Below, piece by piece: positions 10,855 to 23,091 of a DNA stretch of 64,000 nt (the first letter of the stretch is position 1; the number at the start of each line of letters is the position of its first letter). Source of the stretch: Halichondria panicea (lineage: Eukaryota > Porifera > Demospongiae > Suberitida > Halichondriidae); NCBI RefSeq assembly GCF_963675165.1, contig NC_087377.1, forward strand, positions 7,891,122 through 7,955,121. The letters are read 5' to 3'. Under the pieces are notes generated by a model, which was not told the origin of the DNA, did not search any database, and saw only the letters and a program-made list of their open reading frames with translations. The translations under genes were made by a program, and so were the position numbers.

Positions 10855-13800
10855 TCCAGGCTACTCCAGGCCTCATACTGCCAGCAGAGAGAGAAATTGG
10901 ACTGGGTTGTATACCAGAGGGCATGACTGTCAGTTATGAATGCACTGTCACTGATCCAACAGATTCCCCTGTGGCCAATACAGTATGGCTGGGAACTGCC
11001 TTCAACTGTCATTCAGCAGCATCTGCTACAACGAACAATCGGATCACTCTAGCTCATAGTCAGTTTCAGCTTGGAGCTGTTGCTGGTGATTGTGGAGATT
11101 TGTCTGCAATGATTATCAGATTTATTGGAAATGAATACACGTCAAGACTGGTTCTAACAAACACTACCGGGTTGAATGGAATGACTGTCATATGTACTTT
11201 GAGTGACAAAGCTGCTGGAAATGACACTGTCAAAATCGGAGGTGAGTATAACTACATGTATATCTACCTCACTGTGTCTAACTTTTGACAGCCTCTCCTC
11301 CTCCCCCTCGAATTTCCATGGTGGAGGTCACTTCTACTTCATCCTTCACTGTCAGTTGGACCCCGCCCTCCGATATCAGCAATGTAGGGAGCTACGTGTT
11401 CACTGTGACTGGAGAGGACTGTGGATGTGTAAACACCAATGTCAGTTCTGACATAACTAGTGTGATATGTTCTGATTACATGGTCAATGGTCAAACCTGC
11501 TACTTTGAAGTCAGTACTATCTCTAAAGACTGTGGTTTCAACAGTGAATCTGTGAATGAATCTGTGTCATTGATGGGTAAGCACTAAGTACATGTAGCTT
11601 ACTTGTCAGTTTGTCATCAGTCTAGCTGCGTGTACATTTTGTAGTGCCTCCCACACCCGAACACTTCATGGTAACGTTTACTGAAGATGAATTAATAGTG
11701 GTGGGATTCATGCAGCCAGTAAGTTAAGATGTGAGGAAATAACTGTTTAAAACTATTTGATTAGATTGTTCCCCATCTTGCTATAACCTACACTGTGATG
11801 GTTGGAACCAACTTTTCAAGGAATTTCACTAAAGTGACTTGTAACGACACAAGCAGAAGATGTAATCTCACAATCCCTAATCCTAGCAACAGTTACAATG
11901 TCAGTGTCGTGGCCTCTAACATATTTGGCTCTGGACCTCCTGCACTTTATTTTGGTAAGATGTTAGATCCCTCCTACATGTACCCTTGCAATATAACTGT
12001 TGTGTTGCTTGACCCATGCACAGAATGCAATCCAGAAGATCTTGGTAGTAACCAGACTTCTCTCCGTGGACAAGGAATGGTCAATGTATCTAACGGACTA
12101 ATTCACTACAGTGGTGTGTCTCCTGACTCTATTGCAACGTTACAATGCAATGATGGGTACAGAGCAAATTCCTTCCTCAACAGGACGTGCATGTTTGATG
12201 GACAATGGAGTGAGGGGGCATTGGAATGCGTTATAGTGGATGGAGAAACTATTTCTCCTCGTAAGTTAGAATTGTCTTTCTTGTTACATTCATCGTGCGT
12301 TATTGATATCAACCAATGTCTTTCATTCTATTGTATCGTGGTGCTTTGGAAATTACGATACATACACTTCTTCGAGTTACATTGACTTTGATTGAGGTGT
12401 TTGTAAATTGAGAAGCCCTCATCTTTGAAACCAGTATGGACAAAGCCATATTTTTTTCTTAGATACCATGCCTGCCTGTCCTCTTTACTGTGCTGTTTTG
12501 GTTGGCGTTTTCGTGCTCATATTGATAATCGTTTGCATTGCAATTGCACTCTACATTCTAAAGAAGTCCGGAAGAGAATGCTTCGCATCAATCAACACTT
12601 CTGATAAGATTCAACTTAGTGCAGTCAATCGAGAGTAAGCCCGTTTTTTCATCAATCATAATTATTCTATACCTATTTATAGGAGCCCAACCACAAATGA
12701 ATCACCACTCTCCTCAGTTGATACGCAACCATCGAATGCCAAGATAAACGTAAACAGGTATATAAAATTATCTGAAAATCACATAGTTAACTGCAGATTA
12801 TCATGTTTTGTCTACAGGAGCGAGCCATCCAAATCCACTCAAGTGGATACGTATGCAAACCCTGAAGACTTCATTAAAACACCACCATACATGCAGCCAC
12901 AAAAGAACGAGAGGGCTGAGGATCAGGGGGAAGTTCCGAAATCCCTTAATGTAGCAATCACTGATGAATTGCCGGTGAGCCACAATTACTTTTCATGTCA
13001 TGTACGTAACAGTGGGTGGCAATTGTTTAAAGTTTGCTTGTTTTGACTGTATAGGGCTCGTTGTCTCTTTGTCCATAGCTAAATGTAGGTGTAGGTATAG
13101 CAGTATTGTCGATAATGCTATAAGTGCATAAGCCTTGTACGGGTATACAAATTAATGTGTCCATTGTTGCTGTTGTACTGTTCACTTAGTTTTGTACACA
13201 GTGTATTGTGGATCGGTATAAACTTTACTGAGCTCGAGGAAATTGAGTCATGAATTGAAACCACATCTGATTTCATAGCCCAAACACACAAAATTTATGT
13301 ATAATTGAGTAAACTTACTTACATCTGTCACTTACAGTAAGAAAACAATGAGCATGCAAGCGTTTTATAAGCTTATAATTATGGTCCGTACAGATATCAT
13401 GTGATTTTCTGCACTTTGGCTTAATTCTTTGTTTCCCTGTATGATAGCGAATCTATCCATTGTTTTACTACATGTCAATTCACTTTCCTACGAATCACTG
13501 CAGTTGATTGTTGAGTTTCAAAACTACTAAGGATGTCGAGTGTCTACATAGATAGAGTATTAAAATACAACTAAGCTGCTTGTGACTGAATGTCAATTTG
13601 ACCCAATACAATTATTACTGCATTTATTCAATTATGGCATGGCAAGGGTGTATGAAGAGAAGAGGGCATGCAACAGATTTCGAGCAAAAACAAAAACTGC
13701 AAGTGGGCGGTGGAATTTACTGGTAATTATCTAAAAATAGATGTGTGTAAGTACATGTGCAGATATAAGCAGTTTTTGCTCACACGTTGGACTAATAGTG

Positions 13801-14077
13801 AGTTGCATGCCCTCTTCTCTTCATACGCCCTTGATTATGGTGATCCGTGTAGTGTTGTACTGCATGTGCATTATTTGACTGAGTGAGTACCTTAATCACA
13901 TAATTATGCACACACATGCTTTATGTACAGTGTGCTCAGTACGAGAGCATTGAAGTAGCCAGACCTGTTAAAGTAACTTCAACCCAACCTTCGCAAGAAA
14001 TGTACTCTGAAGTTTTTGATGCCTTGCCAAAAGGAAAATCCACAATAATTGTGAAGAAAGTAACAGTCACAAATTAA
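10855..14077 (+). CDS. single-pass receptor: Ig-like, FN3, sushi, TM, tyrosine tail
   Basis: Likely a cell-surface recognition or adhesion receptor. Nine exons close in phase: 10855-11241, 11292-11576, 11645-11718, 11765-11954, 12024-12260, 12463-12634, 12683-12757, 12818-12974 and 13931-14077 (about 573 residues without the leader). Order: Ig-like domain (YEC...W...VIC pattern), FN3 (SFTVSWTPPSD), a second FN3 split by an intron, a sushi/CCP module (ATLQCNDGYR...RTC...W), a membrane span (VLVGVFVLILIIVCIAIALY), then a basic stop-transfer and a tail. Tail tyrosines lie in YANPEDF, PPYM, QYESIEV and MYSEVF, so YxxI/V motifs resemble SH2-docking or ITIM-like sites. The start is unsettled (see 10599 and 10785). 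The last intron holds a MITE. The family is not named; domain calls come from motif reading. Confidence 0.8.
12463..12634 (+). other. membrane-span exon of the receptor
   Basis: The exon encodes a run of about 24 hydrophobic residues (core CAVLVGVFVLILIIVCIAIA) followed by LKKSGR, a normal inside-positive stop-transfer. Everything upstream is therefore extracellular and the tyrosine motifs are cytoplasmic. Confidence 0.8.
13643..13833. mobile_element. MITE in the last intron of the receptor
   Basis: Left end CAAGGGTGTATGAAGAGAAG is mirrored by the right end, CTTCTCTTCATACGCCCTTG. A diverged relative is at about 50298-50517 in intron 1 of the minus-strand receptor. It is non-coding and its TSD is unclear. 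Confidence 0.7.
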
Positions 14078-14560
14078 ACTTAATTTCCTTCCAGTTGTGC
14101 TTATTGCATTCATTAATTATAGCTCTGTTTACTGTTTCATTTCACAGTATTGATTTAGAGTATCACTTAACAGTGTTTCATTTTCATCATTATTGTAATC
14201 TTCTGCAGACTCAACAAACTTGTTTAAGCCAAAAAAATGGATATTGTTGTAGTACTTGAGTAGTTTAATCCTGTTGGGCGTTGTAACATAATATTATTTT
14301 AAACCTCCCATGTCATGTGTAAACAATAAACATCACCAACTTCCACCGAAGGCATCAAAGGCATGGTATTTGACCCATCTCTTCGCTACTTATAGCGTAA
14401 TCTTATTGCTACATGACTGTGTTGGGTATCAATATTGATATTAGTTTGTTCCTGCATGGTAGTAAAAAGGTTCTTACCATGCAATGTATCTATATGCTTC
14501 TGGAATCATGTGTATCATCCTGACTGGGAATGTTATAAGAACAAGATAAGTGTACGTCTA
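14078..14560. other. 3' flank of the receptor gene, no further gene
   Basis: AT-rich sequence. An AATAAA (14326-14331, in AAACAATAAACATCACC) could be the polyadenylation signal, about 250 bases after the stop. Nothing else is supported. Confidence 0.4.
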
Positions 14561-14565
14561 TTAAA

Positions 14566-14990
14566 TATGTGATGCAATTTGAGAAAACAGACCACTTGGC
14601 TTGGTCTAAAAAAGTTGAGATCTCTATGCATACTGATAGAGCAGAGAAATGCCTACACAATGCTATACTTAGTCTGTACATACCTCATTCTATGACTAAG
14701 TTATAATCGTTTGAAGTTGGTTGCTATGAAATTGCATTATTGAAAAAACGCTATTCAAAGATGCCCTACTCCATTAGTAAGCCTATGTTTTGCGTTTTTT
14801 AACGAAGCACTGAGGTGAACATATTTGGATTTAGAGCACCAGACTTCACATAGAGATAGTAGAAAGGCTATAGATACTTGTGAGCTTATAAAACTAAATT
14901 CATCACTTGCACTCAAGGTCACAAATTTGCCTCTAGCTCAAATTGAAAATCTAAGCCAAGTGGTCTGTTTTCTCAGATTGCATCACATAT
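14566..14990. mobile_element. TIR element, about 425 bases
   Basis: ATGTGATGCAATTTGAGAAA near the left end and its reverse complement near the right end, plus the adjoining CAGACCACTTGGCTT, form TIRs of about 38 bases. There is no coding content and the TSD was not resolved. Confidence 0.6.
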
Positions 14991-15173
14991 AGTGCCTATT
15001 TTACATGTAAAAAGGTTTCAGGAATTGTAGAAACCTTTGAAGAAAGTGACGACATCTAAATTTCAATGTACGCTGATCCAGTTGAACGACACTGAAATTT
15101 CTCCACACATGATCTACACCGATTACCGTAAGACTATAGACATGCAGCTAACCTAAATTAAGCTTTGTATATA

Positions 15174-15336
15174 ATAGAGAAGAGAGTATCGAACGTAGGC
15201 ATACTGTGTATCAGATGTATGCGGAGATTAAAGTGACTTCCTGTATCTGTCACAAGTTTGAAATTTGCACACTGACCAATCCAAACGTGGGTGATGTAAT
15301 CTACTTTCTTCCTACGTTCGATACTCTCTTCTCTAT
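15174..15336. mobile_element. short TA-flanked MITE, 163 bases
   Basis: Left ATAGAGAAGAGAGTATCGAA is the reverse complement of the right TTCGATACTCTCTTCTCTAT. TA lies outside both ends. The TIR of about 26 bases is perfect to my reading, suggesting recent activity. Confidence 0.7.
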
Positions 15337-15339
15337 TAA

Positions 15340-16540
15340 CTCTTGACATTACCCATAATATGCATTTTGCAGGAGAAAGAAAGTCGAGCTCTCAGCTGTG
15401 AACATGCCGACAACCTCATACAAACTCTACCACACAAACATGAAGAGAGAGAACATGTGAATGTCCATTGTTCGAACACAAGTGTGGTGAGTGTGCAAGT
15501 GGTGTATAGCATAAATATTTTACTTGCCAATCCTAATATGTAAACAAACAAACCTGACTTGAATCTGCCCTGTGTGTGGAGCAGCATAACTTCCTTGTAG
15601 AGTATTTGTGTTTGGTCTATGTGCAGTTATGGGATTGGTTAACTGTGTGTACTTGTGTACCACTCCTACATGTAGTATAGCTTATATATAAAGAAGTTCT
15701 CCAATTATGGTGTATAAACAGCTTGGGACTAGCCCAAGTTGTCATAGCTAGTAGCCAATCAAATGTAGATGACTGCAGACCAATAGTGAGTTCACCACTT
15801 GAGTATAAGCACAAATTCACTAATTATGCCTGGATTTGCCTTAGGTACCCACCCATTATGCATGTAGAAATTAGCATAGTGTCTCTGTGTGCAACTCTTT
15901 TCATCTGTAAAGCTATAAAAACAGGAAACTAATGCTAGATTCAATTGTGACCAGGTGTTGAGCTATTATATACACTGTTAGTGGTGTGACTGTAGAGTGG
16001 TTGACTTAGAAATGGTTTCTCTAACAAGATTTGGATTTCAAGTGAGATGAAAAGGGTTGTACCAAGAGTTTCTAATGAACGATTTCAAGTGAGCCGAAAA
16101 GGGTTGTACCAAGAGTTCCTAATGAACTCTTGGTTGTACTAAAGAGTGTACCCACTAGTACTCCATAAACTTACTTACATAAACTTACACACTGTGCAAC
16201 CCTTACTTGACATCAAGTTTGTAAAGTTGCTTTTCAAGTAAGTTACATCCTTTCAAGTAGGTTACAACAAGTACTCACTACTCACACCACAGCACTAACC
16301 AGCCTTTGTGGTTAAGCGTATTTTATACCTGAAGGTCCCATGATTTTATGCATGGTTTTATATGCCTGAGGGTATATAGCCCATGAGGGATAGATTAAGC
16401 TGACTGTGTGTCTGTCATTTCAACATTCAACTTTGCCGTATTTCGTAGGAGCTGTACGTCCAATACATTGTACACCCATGCAACTCCCGCCAACTTATTC
16501 AGGAGTTTTATTCGTACTAGTTCATTACCAAAATGGCTGA
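15340..16540. other. no gene seen; short internal repeats
   Basis: Two direct copies of GGATTTCAAGTGAGATGAAA-like sequence occur near 16030-16140 with the phrase AAAAGGGTTGTACCAAGAGTT. The small ORFs here show no domain or splice support. Confidence 0.4.
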
Positions 16541-16549
16541 AGAATTAAC

Positions 16550-17465
16550 TGAACTTAGATCATGTTTGCCATAAATACTGCAATTTGATTGGCTAAAGGA
16601 AGTGTTCTATCCAACTTAGAAAATCATGTACTTACTTAGAAAATCATGTACTTTACTTAGAAAATCATGTACAACCTTTTTCACCTCACTTGAAATATAC
16701 ATTTTAAAAACAATAAAAGAAATGTACCACTAATTGACCTCAGGTATGTGTACATATAGTAATGGTCAGAGCTGAGCATGCTCACAGTAGTAATAATGGG
16801 GGAACCTGGCTGTGCAAAATCCTATAATCCTTGTATCTGAGGTGGAGAATGGTATGGCAAAAGCTTGTCAATTGCTGTACCATCGGGAAGCAGCAGATAG
16901 ATTGTTTGTTGCTGAAGCTACTACATGTTTGGGGGTTGTTGATAGATTTCAATTCACTGGAGATGTGTCGCTGCTTATAAAGCCAGCCCAAGGGAGCACT
17001 GTCTATATGATCTCACGATAAATTGAAATTATTTGTGAAAAGCCGACTACCTAAAATTCTGACCCAATTGCTTCAGATTACTGGTAGATCTAAAGTGCTG
17101 CCACATTATACTGTCTACTTAAACGCCTAGGATTCACTCGAAAGAAGGCTAAACACATCAATACAACGCTCTAAAAATAGATGTAGGTCTTGCACAACCA
17201 ATCATTCATTTACAATTTGAAACTGTGAGCATGCCCAGCTCTGACCATTACTATATGTACACATACCTGAGGTCAATTAGTGGTATGTTTCTTTTTTGTT
17301 TTTAAACTGAGTGAGGTGAAAAAGGTTGTAGCAAAGATTAGATAAGAACATTCAAATCTGATTGGCTAAATACTCATGGTTGCTATGATCTAAAATGCTT
17401 AGACACTGTTTAGGAAGTTTGGGGCTTCTAAATCATGTAGAAACTTCCTAAACAGTGTCAACTAT
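16550..17465. mobile_element. compound inverted-repeat element, copy 1
   Basis: Inner arms of about 110 bases (about 16672-16793 and 17224-17335) are reverse complements, including TGACCTCAGGTATGTGTACA. The outer part, with repeated TTAGAAAATCATGTACTT and ending in a short foldback (GACACTGTTTAGGAAGTTT and its complement), recurs at 57635-58265 with a different insert in the middle. Confidence 0.6.
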
Positions 17466-17644
17466 TATATGTATGTACGCTAGTGTTTGTTTGTTTTGGC
17501 CTGTAAAATCATCATGTGAGCTTCTATAATACTTCCTGGTGTAATGTTTGTATTTTCCCTTTCACAGTATAATTGTGTTCATATCGTACTGACCCTCTAA
17601 ACATGGCACAATGGCCAATTAATATCTATATCATTATTTTAATC

Positions 17645-18215
17645 AGCTACTGAGGCACGTGTGGGCAGTCGGTTTAGAATTTGGTTGTTTGTAATGTGCA
17701 AGTCTGCTTACCTGGATGCCATAGCACTGCGTTTACAGCATGGATAGCTATAGCCTTCACACAACAAGTTATTAGTTTTAATAGTGTTAAAGCCTCTTTT
17801 TCGAATAAAAGCGAGCAAAAAAAACTAAGAAGCTTAAACTTGCACGTCACTGTGGCCTTTATCAAATGCAGTGATCCTGTACCAGGAACAATGGAAAAGT
17901 GTCACTGAAGTAGAAAGCTAGAATTTTAATTGGTTTATGTCCAGGAGGCTTCTTTGCTGACTCTGGATCCTAGCACCAGGAGGCCGAGTCATACTTCTAA
18001 GCCTGGTCTTTAATGTGCCTGGTCTTTAATGTGATTCTAGTGCACATACAGTGCATGTCTCATGTACCAAAACACTAAAACTCTGTTCTCAAATTAATGT
18101 TTCGGTATGCTTATTACTCGAAAGCTCAGTCATACACACTATATGCACTGCATTATATCACTCCTCTGGTTTCTTTATAATCATGTCACCAACTGCACTT
18201 TAGTGCTATAGTTAG
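17645..18215 (-). repeat. R1 family repeat, copy 2 (minus)
   Basis: This is the reverse complement of the R1 copy at 37648-38370. It starts with a decayed CTACTGAGGCACGTGTGGGC end (compare CTACCCGAGGCGCGTGGGCG), contains GCACTGCGTTTACAGCATGG, and ends near TGCACTTTAGTGC. Its ORFs are not genes. Confidence 0.65.
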
Positions 18216-18479
18216 ATTTTTAACAGTTATTCATACTCAGTCAAAGTTGTGTTTGTCGCCAAGTACATGTAACTGTTTTGAACAACATGTCAGCTAGTAG
18301 ATTTTGTCATTTCTAACGCACTTTTAATTGGCCCGGGGAACGTATAATTATACTACATCTAGAACCTACATTTCAGTAATTTTCAATGTAGCCTAACATT
18401 TGAGTAAAGTGCGAGGTATCTGTATAAGCAGGCGCTGGGCATTATTGTGAGCTTTTAATTATGGTCCGAGCAACGTATT

Positions 18480-18605
18480 ATACTTATTGTCCACTACATC
18501 AGAATTTATGGCAGTAAACCTCCGAGGACGGGGGCGAAGCCCCGAGGCCAAGGATCGATGGTTTGCGTTGCTATAAATTTGAATGTAGTGGATAATAAGT
18601 GTTAT
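18480..18605. repeat. imperfect hairpin
   Basis: ACTTATTGTCCACTACATCA and ATGTAGTGGATAATAAGTG-type arms face each other around a GC-rich loop (GGGGCGAAGCCCC). It is a foldback of about 125 bases, probably a MITE. Confidence 0.5.
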
Positions 18606-18609
18606 ATAC

Positions 18610-19205
18610 CCACTGGAATGAAATATGCTTGCTATACCTAAGCTACCTTACCTTGATACGACTAGCTAACTTTCTCAACAACTGTTGTAAACGAACGAAA
18701 AGCTGATGCCTATAGCTTGTAGCCAGTGCTTTTAGCCCATGTCCAAGCAGTGAGCCCCACCCTTTCTCCAGCCTTCCTGGTGTTTAGCGAGCCTGTCCTG
18801 CTAACAAGTGTCTAGCTTCTCTGGCTGTGCAGATCTAGCAGGGGTGTAACTAGCAATGATTGAGGCAGAGGAGCTAGGCCCATGCCTCCTGTACTATTGA
18901 ATCTCAAGCGTCATGTGACCCAACTCACTATAGTGTTGACCTTAAGCCAGCGATTTAATTATAATCATGTCGCCGATACAAATTATACAACTTTGTCTAT
19001 TGATCTTTTTCTCTGTAAAGTGAAAGGTATTATTATTATATTTTGTGTTTGTGTTTTTGCAGCCACAAAAGATTAAAATATTAGAATGACCCTTATATAC
19101 TTTGTACATTATCTTCACTGAAAGTTAGCACTTCAGTCTATGGTCATGCTATACTGTATGGCGGGTACTTTTCTTCGTTGGTGTAAATTTTTGTACAAAC
19201 TGCCC
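18610..19205. other. no gene seen
   Basis: Mixed unique and repeat-like sequence. A lone left end of the CCGTATAGCGGGTA family (GGCGGGTACTTTTCTTCG) lies near 19158, just before the complete member at 19215. Confidence 0.4.
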
Positions 19206-19214
19206 AATTATGTA

Positions 19215-19427
19215 CCGTATAGCGGGTATATTTTGAGGGTAGAAATTTTAGCAGAAATGCCTTGTTTAGAAAGGTTTTCGCAGATTTAATGTTCGTGGAA
19301 TAGTGCCTTTTTGCAGCATTCATGCATGCGGTATTTAAATTCGTGGTTATAAATGTTCGCAGTATAATTATGCCTAATCCGCAATAACCACGAACATTTA
19401 TATCTTCGAAATATACCCGCTATGCGG
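19215..19427. mobile_element. CCGTATAGCGGGTA-type MITE, copy 1
   Basis: Left CCGTATAGCGGGTATATTTT is mirrored by the right AATATACCCGCTATGCGG. TA flanks both sides (19213-19214 and 19428-19429). A second member at 60423-60628 sits in an intron of the Calx-beta gene. Related single ends occur near 19158 and 32246. Confidence 0.75.
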
Positions 19428-19539
19428 TATTTATACGGTATATTTGGACAGTTCAGGATAGTGGTGTTGCACCTATAATTATTGTGGTAGAATAAATTCA
19501 ACTAGTTTAATTTGTATGATGCTCTATACTAATACTATG

Positions 19540-19615
19540 AAAAAATACAGGGGCTGGAAATGGGTCAACCCTACTTGAAACACACGTGACTGGAGAGGAC
19601 TGTGAATGTGAGAGC
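19540..19615 (+). pseudogene. relic of an FN3 exon
   Basis: About 30 bases match the FN3 exon at 11292-11576 almost exactly (residues VTGEDCEC against VTGEDCGC), while the surrounding exon is not recoverable. This ties the 19.8-20.5 kb tail exons to an ancestral duplicate of the whole receptor. Confidence 0.45.
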
Positions 19616-19767
19616 ATGCCAAGCATACGCAACAAATTAATTTTCATATTATGTACGGTTTTTTTCAGGACCATAGACTTTTGAGTCAAAATCATACACT
19701 GTACATGTTGCCCTTTTGTTCAGCACGTGTTCTAATGCATTACTCATGTATTTGATCTTTACAGTTT

Positions 19768-20484
19768 GTGCAGGCAATGTATAAGGGGTCGTTGACGGTG
19801 AAGTTTCCACTATCAATCAAGATTATTATGTTCACTTTTCTTTGTATAGTGTCAACCCATCAAGTAATGAAGCAGAATCGACACTTTACTCCTGAGAACG
19901 AAGTACCCCCTGTGATAAACTGTGAGTTTGTACTATACAACTTCTGTGCATGTTAAAAGGTTTCACCTTTGGAAACCATTCACTATACATTCCTGCATGC
20001 ATTTGTTTAGGGAAGTGACCTTGAGGCTTAAGGTTGAGATGTACGCAAATCCAATCAATCTCGTACCACCTAGTGATGGGTAAGTTATCCATATCCATAG
20101 TACATTAAGTATTTGTTCTCTAATACACTTTATATTTGTGTGTTACACTGACTATATAGACGCAGCCAGAACACATAATTATAAGTGAAGCAATACGTAC
20201 CATTTTGCAGGAAAGATACCTCTAAGCGTCAAGTGAAAATGTATGCAGACCCGGACGACATCATACCAACTCCCCAGCTGCCGCCACGCAATTTCGACAA
20301 AGGAGAGCATTTAAACATGCCTGTTCAAGACAGGGGTCAGGTGAGTAGCATGAGTATTTTTGCTAGCAATGCTGTTTATACCATGTTTGAAGCTATAAAA
20401 CACCAAATTTATTACATACATGAATGTCCGTAGAATGTATACACATATACTCCCGTTGGCAAATTAGTCAATCTCCATGCATAA
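19768..20484 (+). CDS. shortened receptor relative: TM plus tyrosine tail
   Basis: A chain of exons 19768-19921, 20016-20079, 20211-20340 and 20434-20484 closes in phase and ends in a stop (about 132 residues). The first exon has a hydrophobic stretch (FPLSIKIIMFTFLCIVST) followed by basic residues. The next two each carry a copy of the tail module of the gene at 10855 (EMYANPINLVPP and KMYADPDDIIPTP against TYANPEDFIKTPP). The last exon gives NVYTYTPVGKL and a stop. Just upstream, 19583-19612 matches the FN3 exon of that gene (GTGACTGGAGAGGACTGTGA) but is not in an intact exon. It is either a pseudogene that lost its ectodomain or a small adaptor-like membrane protein. The acceptor at 20015 is less certain than the other splice sites. 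Confidence 0.4.
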
Positions 20485-20635
20485 TTATGTATGTGTGCAA
20501 TAAGTGTTCTTGTTTTCCATTGTTGTCATATGGTAGTGCCTTGTAGGGAATTCACTCCTCTTTGTGTAACGTAAGTGCACAATTATGTTGAAAGTGATTC
20601 TTCCTTGTTATTCTTAGGATGTTGTATAAAATGTA

Positions 20636-21028
20636 CAGGGTTTTGCAGAATCTTTGCAATATCCACAAAAAAGCGTTTTGTGTTGAGCATTCCTTATAAG
20701 GTTATCTGTGGTCAACCGTAAAGTTGTAGATCTTAGTCAGCATGTCAACAATGCACTATTCTACATGATGGATCAACTTGAGATTCTCAGCAACACTTTG
20801 ATAAGACAGTCCAAGCAGCTCTGTCTGATGCATTATTCTCCATCTTAAATTAATGATGCCTTGGTCAGCTTTTTTCACAAGAAAAAGCCATTTTGTTTTT
20901 GAATTTTGCTTCCTAAGCAGACTTGGCATTTCACCACAATGTGTTTATGACACCACAATGTGTAAAGATTAGATATCCATATAAGGAACGCTCTACACCC
21001 TCAATTTCAAAGATTCTGCAAAACCCTG
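20636..21028 (-). mobile_element. Tc1/mariner-like deletion derivative, copy 2
   Basis: Inverted sibling of 693-1082 with the same CAGGGTTTTGCAGAATCTTT ends and TA on both sides (20634-20635 and 21029-21030). The HTH-bearing frame lies on the minus strand and carries small indels relative to copy 1. Confidence 0.75.
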
Positions 21029-21029
21029 T

Positions 21030-22000
21030 ACTGTATAATCATATTGAGTGCTTTCATAATTGTTACAATAATAATTATTATATCCTCCACTAGAAATTGA
21101 AGCTTTGAAGCAACTTAAGCATGAACTGTACCATGTTGATAAACAGTCACAATTAAGCAGGCACAATAGTTTCATTTTCCGAGGCACTAGGTATTACGTC
21201 TATTGGTAGACCAATTAGTAGTATGTATAGTCCCGAGCCGCACACAGTACTTTGACTGTTATGTATGTGTAAATGTACTTGCGTCCAACACGTTTAACAT
21301 AGCGTATTTTGCAAGTTGGCTTTGGTGTGCACAGTAAAATGCATGGGTGTTGTCTGTGTACTACTGTAGTTACTATAGAAAATGCCCATATTTTACTGTG
21401 CACAATGCCAAGCAACTTGCAATGATGACTAAACTTGGGTCACTTCCAGTTTCAGTACAAACTATGTTCTCAACGTATCTTTATTTGTCATGCCTAGTGC
21501 TTATGCAAACATGTACTTGAAACTGGTGGCCTTAAGCATATAATATAACACAGCTATATACGAGTTCTTTTATGCGAGATGGTTATGATTTACAGCACTC
21601 TTAACCTTTATTACTCTTTTGGACTCTTAATTGTGGGGCCTATAATAATAATTTATTTACGACACACAGGGTTTCTGTCAGATGATTGCATTAAGTGGGT
21701 ATGTTTGTATAATAGTCATAGTTCAAGGGCGTAGACAACTTCAGACAAGTATAGGGGGCCTCTGAGGTTGACAAGGCACGGTGACTCTTGATACATGAAC
21801 TAATGGTAGGATTATTTTAAAGAAACTGGAAGAGTTTCAGGTACAATATTGCCTACAGCCTTGTATGTAACATGTAGTGTCATAGCCCATTAGTGTACAT
21901 AAGCGGCTTAGTAGCATAATTATGGGTTACCTAATGGATCTACAGTTTACTGTTAGTTTTTACTCTGTTGCAATCTGTGCATTATTAGTTTTGTTTTAAA
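21030..22000. other. no gene seen
   Basis: AT-rich; several minus-strand ORFs of about 65 codons are uninformative. TGCACAGTAAAATGCATGG near 21330 and TTTTACTGTGCACAATGCC near 21393 form a short imperfect inverted repeat. Confidence 0.4.
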
Positions 22001-22172
22001 GCGGGAAATTTCACGTTTCGAGTTCTAATATTCGCGTTTCAATGCCAGGAAACCACATCCACCATGCAATAGCTTTGCATGGGAAATACAAGTGCATGGG
22101 AGTTTTCGCGTTAACTGCTCTGCCCTCGAAAAACGTGAAATTTTGTACCTTACGAACATTTCCCGCTATAGT
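22001..22172. mobile_element. probable MITE with GCGGGAAATTTCACG ends
   Basis: AGCGGGAAATTTCACGTTTC on the left faces GAAACGTGAAATTT-like and CATTTCCCGCT segments on the right, giving imperfect TIRs. It is non-coding and its TSD was not resolved. Confidence 0.45.
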
Positions 22173-22329
22173 TATACGGTATACTATTTACCACTAGCCC
22201 TATGATATCGTTTACGCCTTGGGGTGGATTTCGTTAGCATAATTGATTAAGTACTTATACTCTTCAGTGACTAACAATTAAGCCCATTTTCGGGGTTGCA
22301 TATAATTATATGCAGGAGAGTGTACAGCA

Positions 22330-22430
22330 ATTAATCCCATATCACATCCGGTCCAGTAATTGCACGTTGTCATTGACAGCGTGCAATTACCTTTCAAGTA
22401 ATTGCACGTTGCAATGACAATGTATTGTCT
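22330..22430. repeat. local repeats of GTAATTGCACGTTG
   Basis: GTAATTGCACGTTG appears twice directly with an inverted partner (CGTGCAATTAC) between them, a small foldback. Confidence 0.5.
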
Positions 22431-23091
22431 TCGAATAATAGGCCGCGGCCGAAAATTGCAGAGAACTTCGTCATACACGATTAGAAATTAATGGTATGGT
22501 TTACTCGTGCAATAAGTCACCTAATAGCACATCATAATAATTATTATGATAAATATTAATATCTTTATTTGTGAAACAAGCTCATCCTCAATTCCTATAC
22601 CAGTTGTATAATTAATTGTATATATATCTAGATCTGTACAAATCATGTACACCCTGACACATACACGTATACCTACATACACCTATATACGTATATACAT
22701 ACAATGGAACGAAAAACTAACTGATCATTAGTAACACTTATCTTTGCTCATAATAGTGTATGTTATTAGCTTACACTAAATCATTTAATGTAGTTATTCA
22801 TCGATTTTTTATTAATCCTTGTGTTTTTCGCCAAGTAAATGTTTTTTGTATCAGTTGGGGGATTTACACCAAGCCATGATTTATTTCTATATGTAGCGAT
22901 TGTAATTTACTCTATACTGGCCCAGTACTAAAATTATCACAATATACCGTGAATGTTTTCCTACAACATACAGTTTTCTTTCGGTATAGGCCAACAGTTA
23001 GTAAACAATCCGTTACTTTCAGTATATATATGAGCCGGCGCTGCATGTGCATAAGCATATTCGTAATTATGGTCTGAGCAGCGTTATCAAA

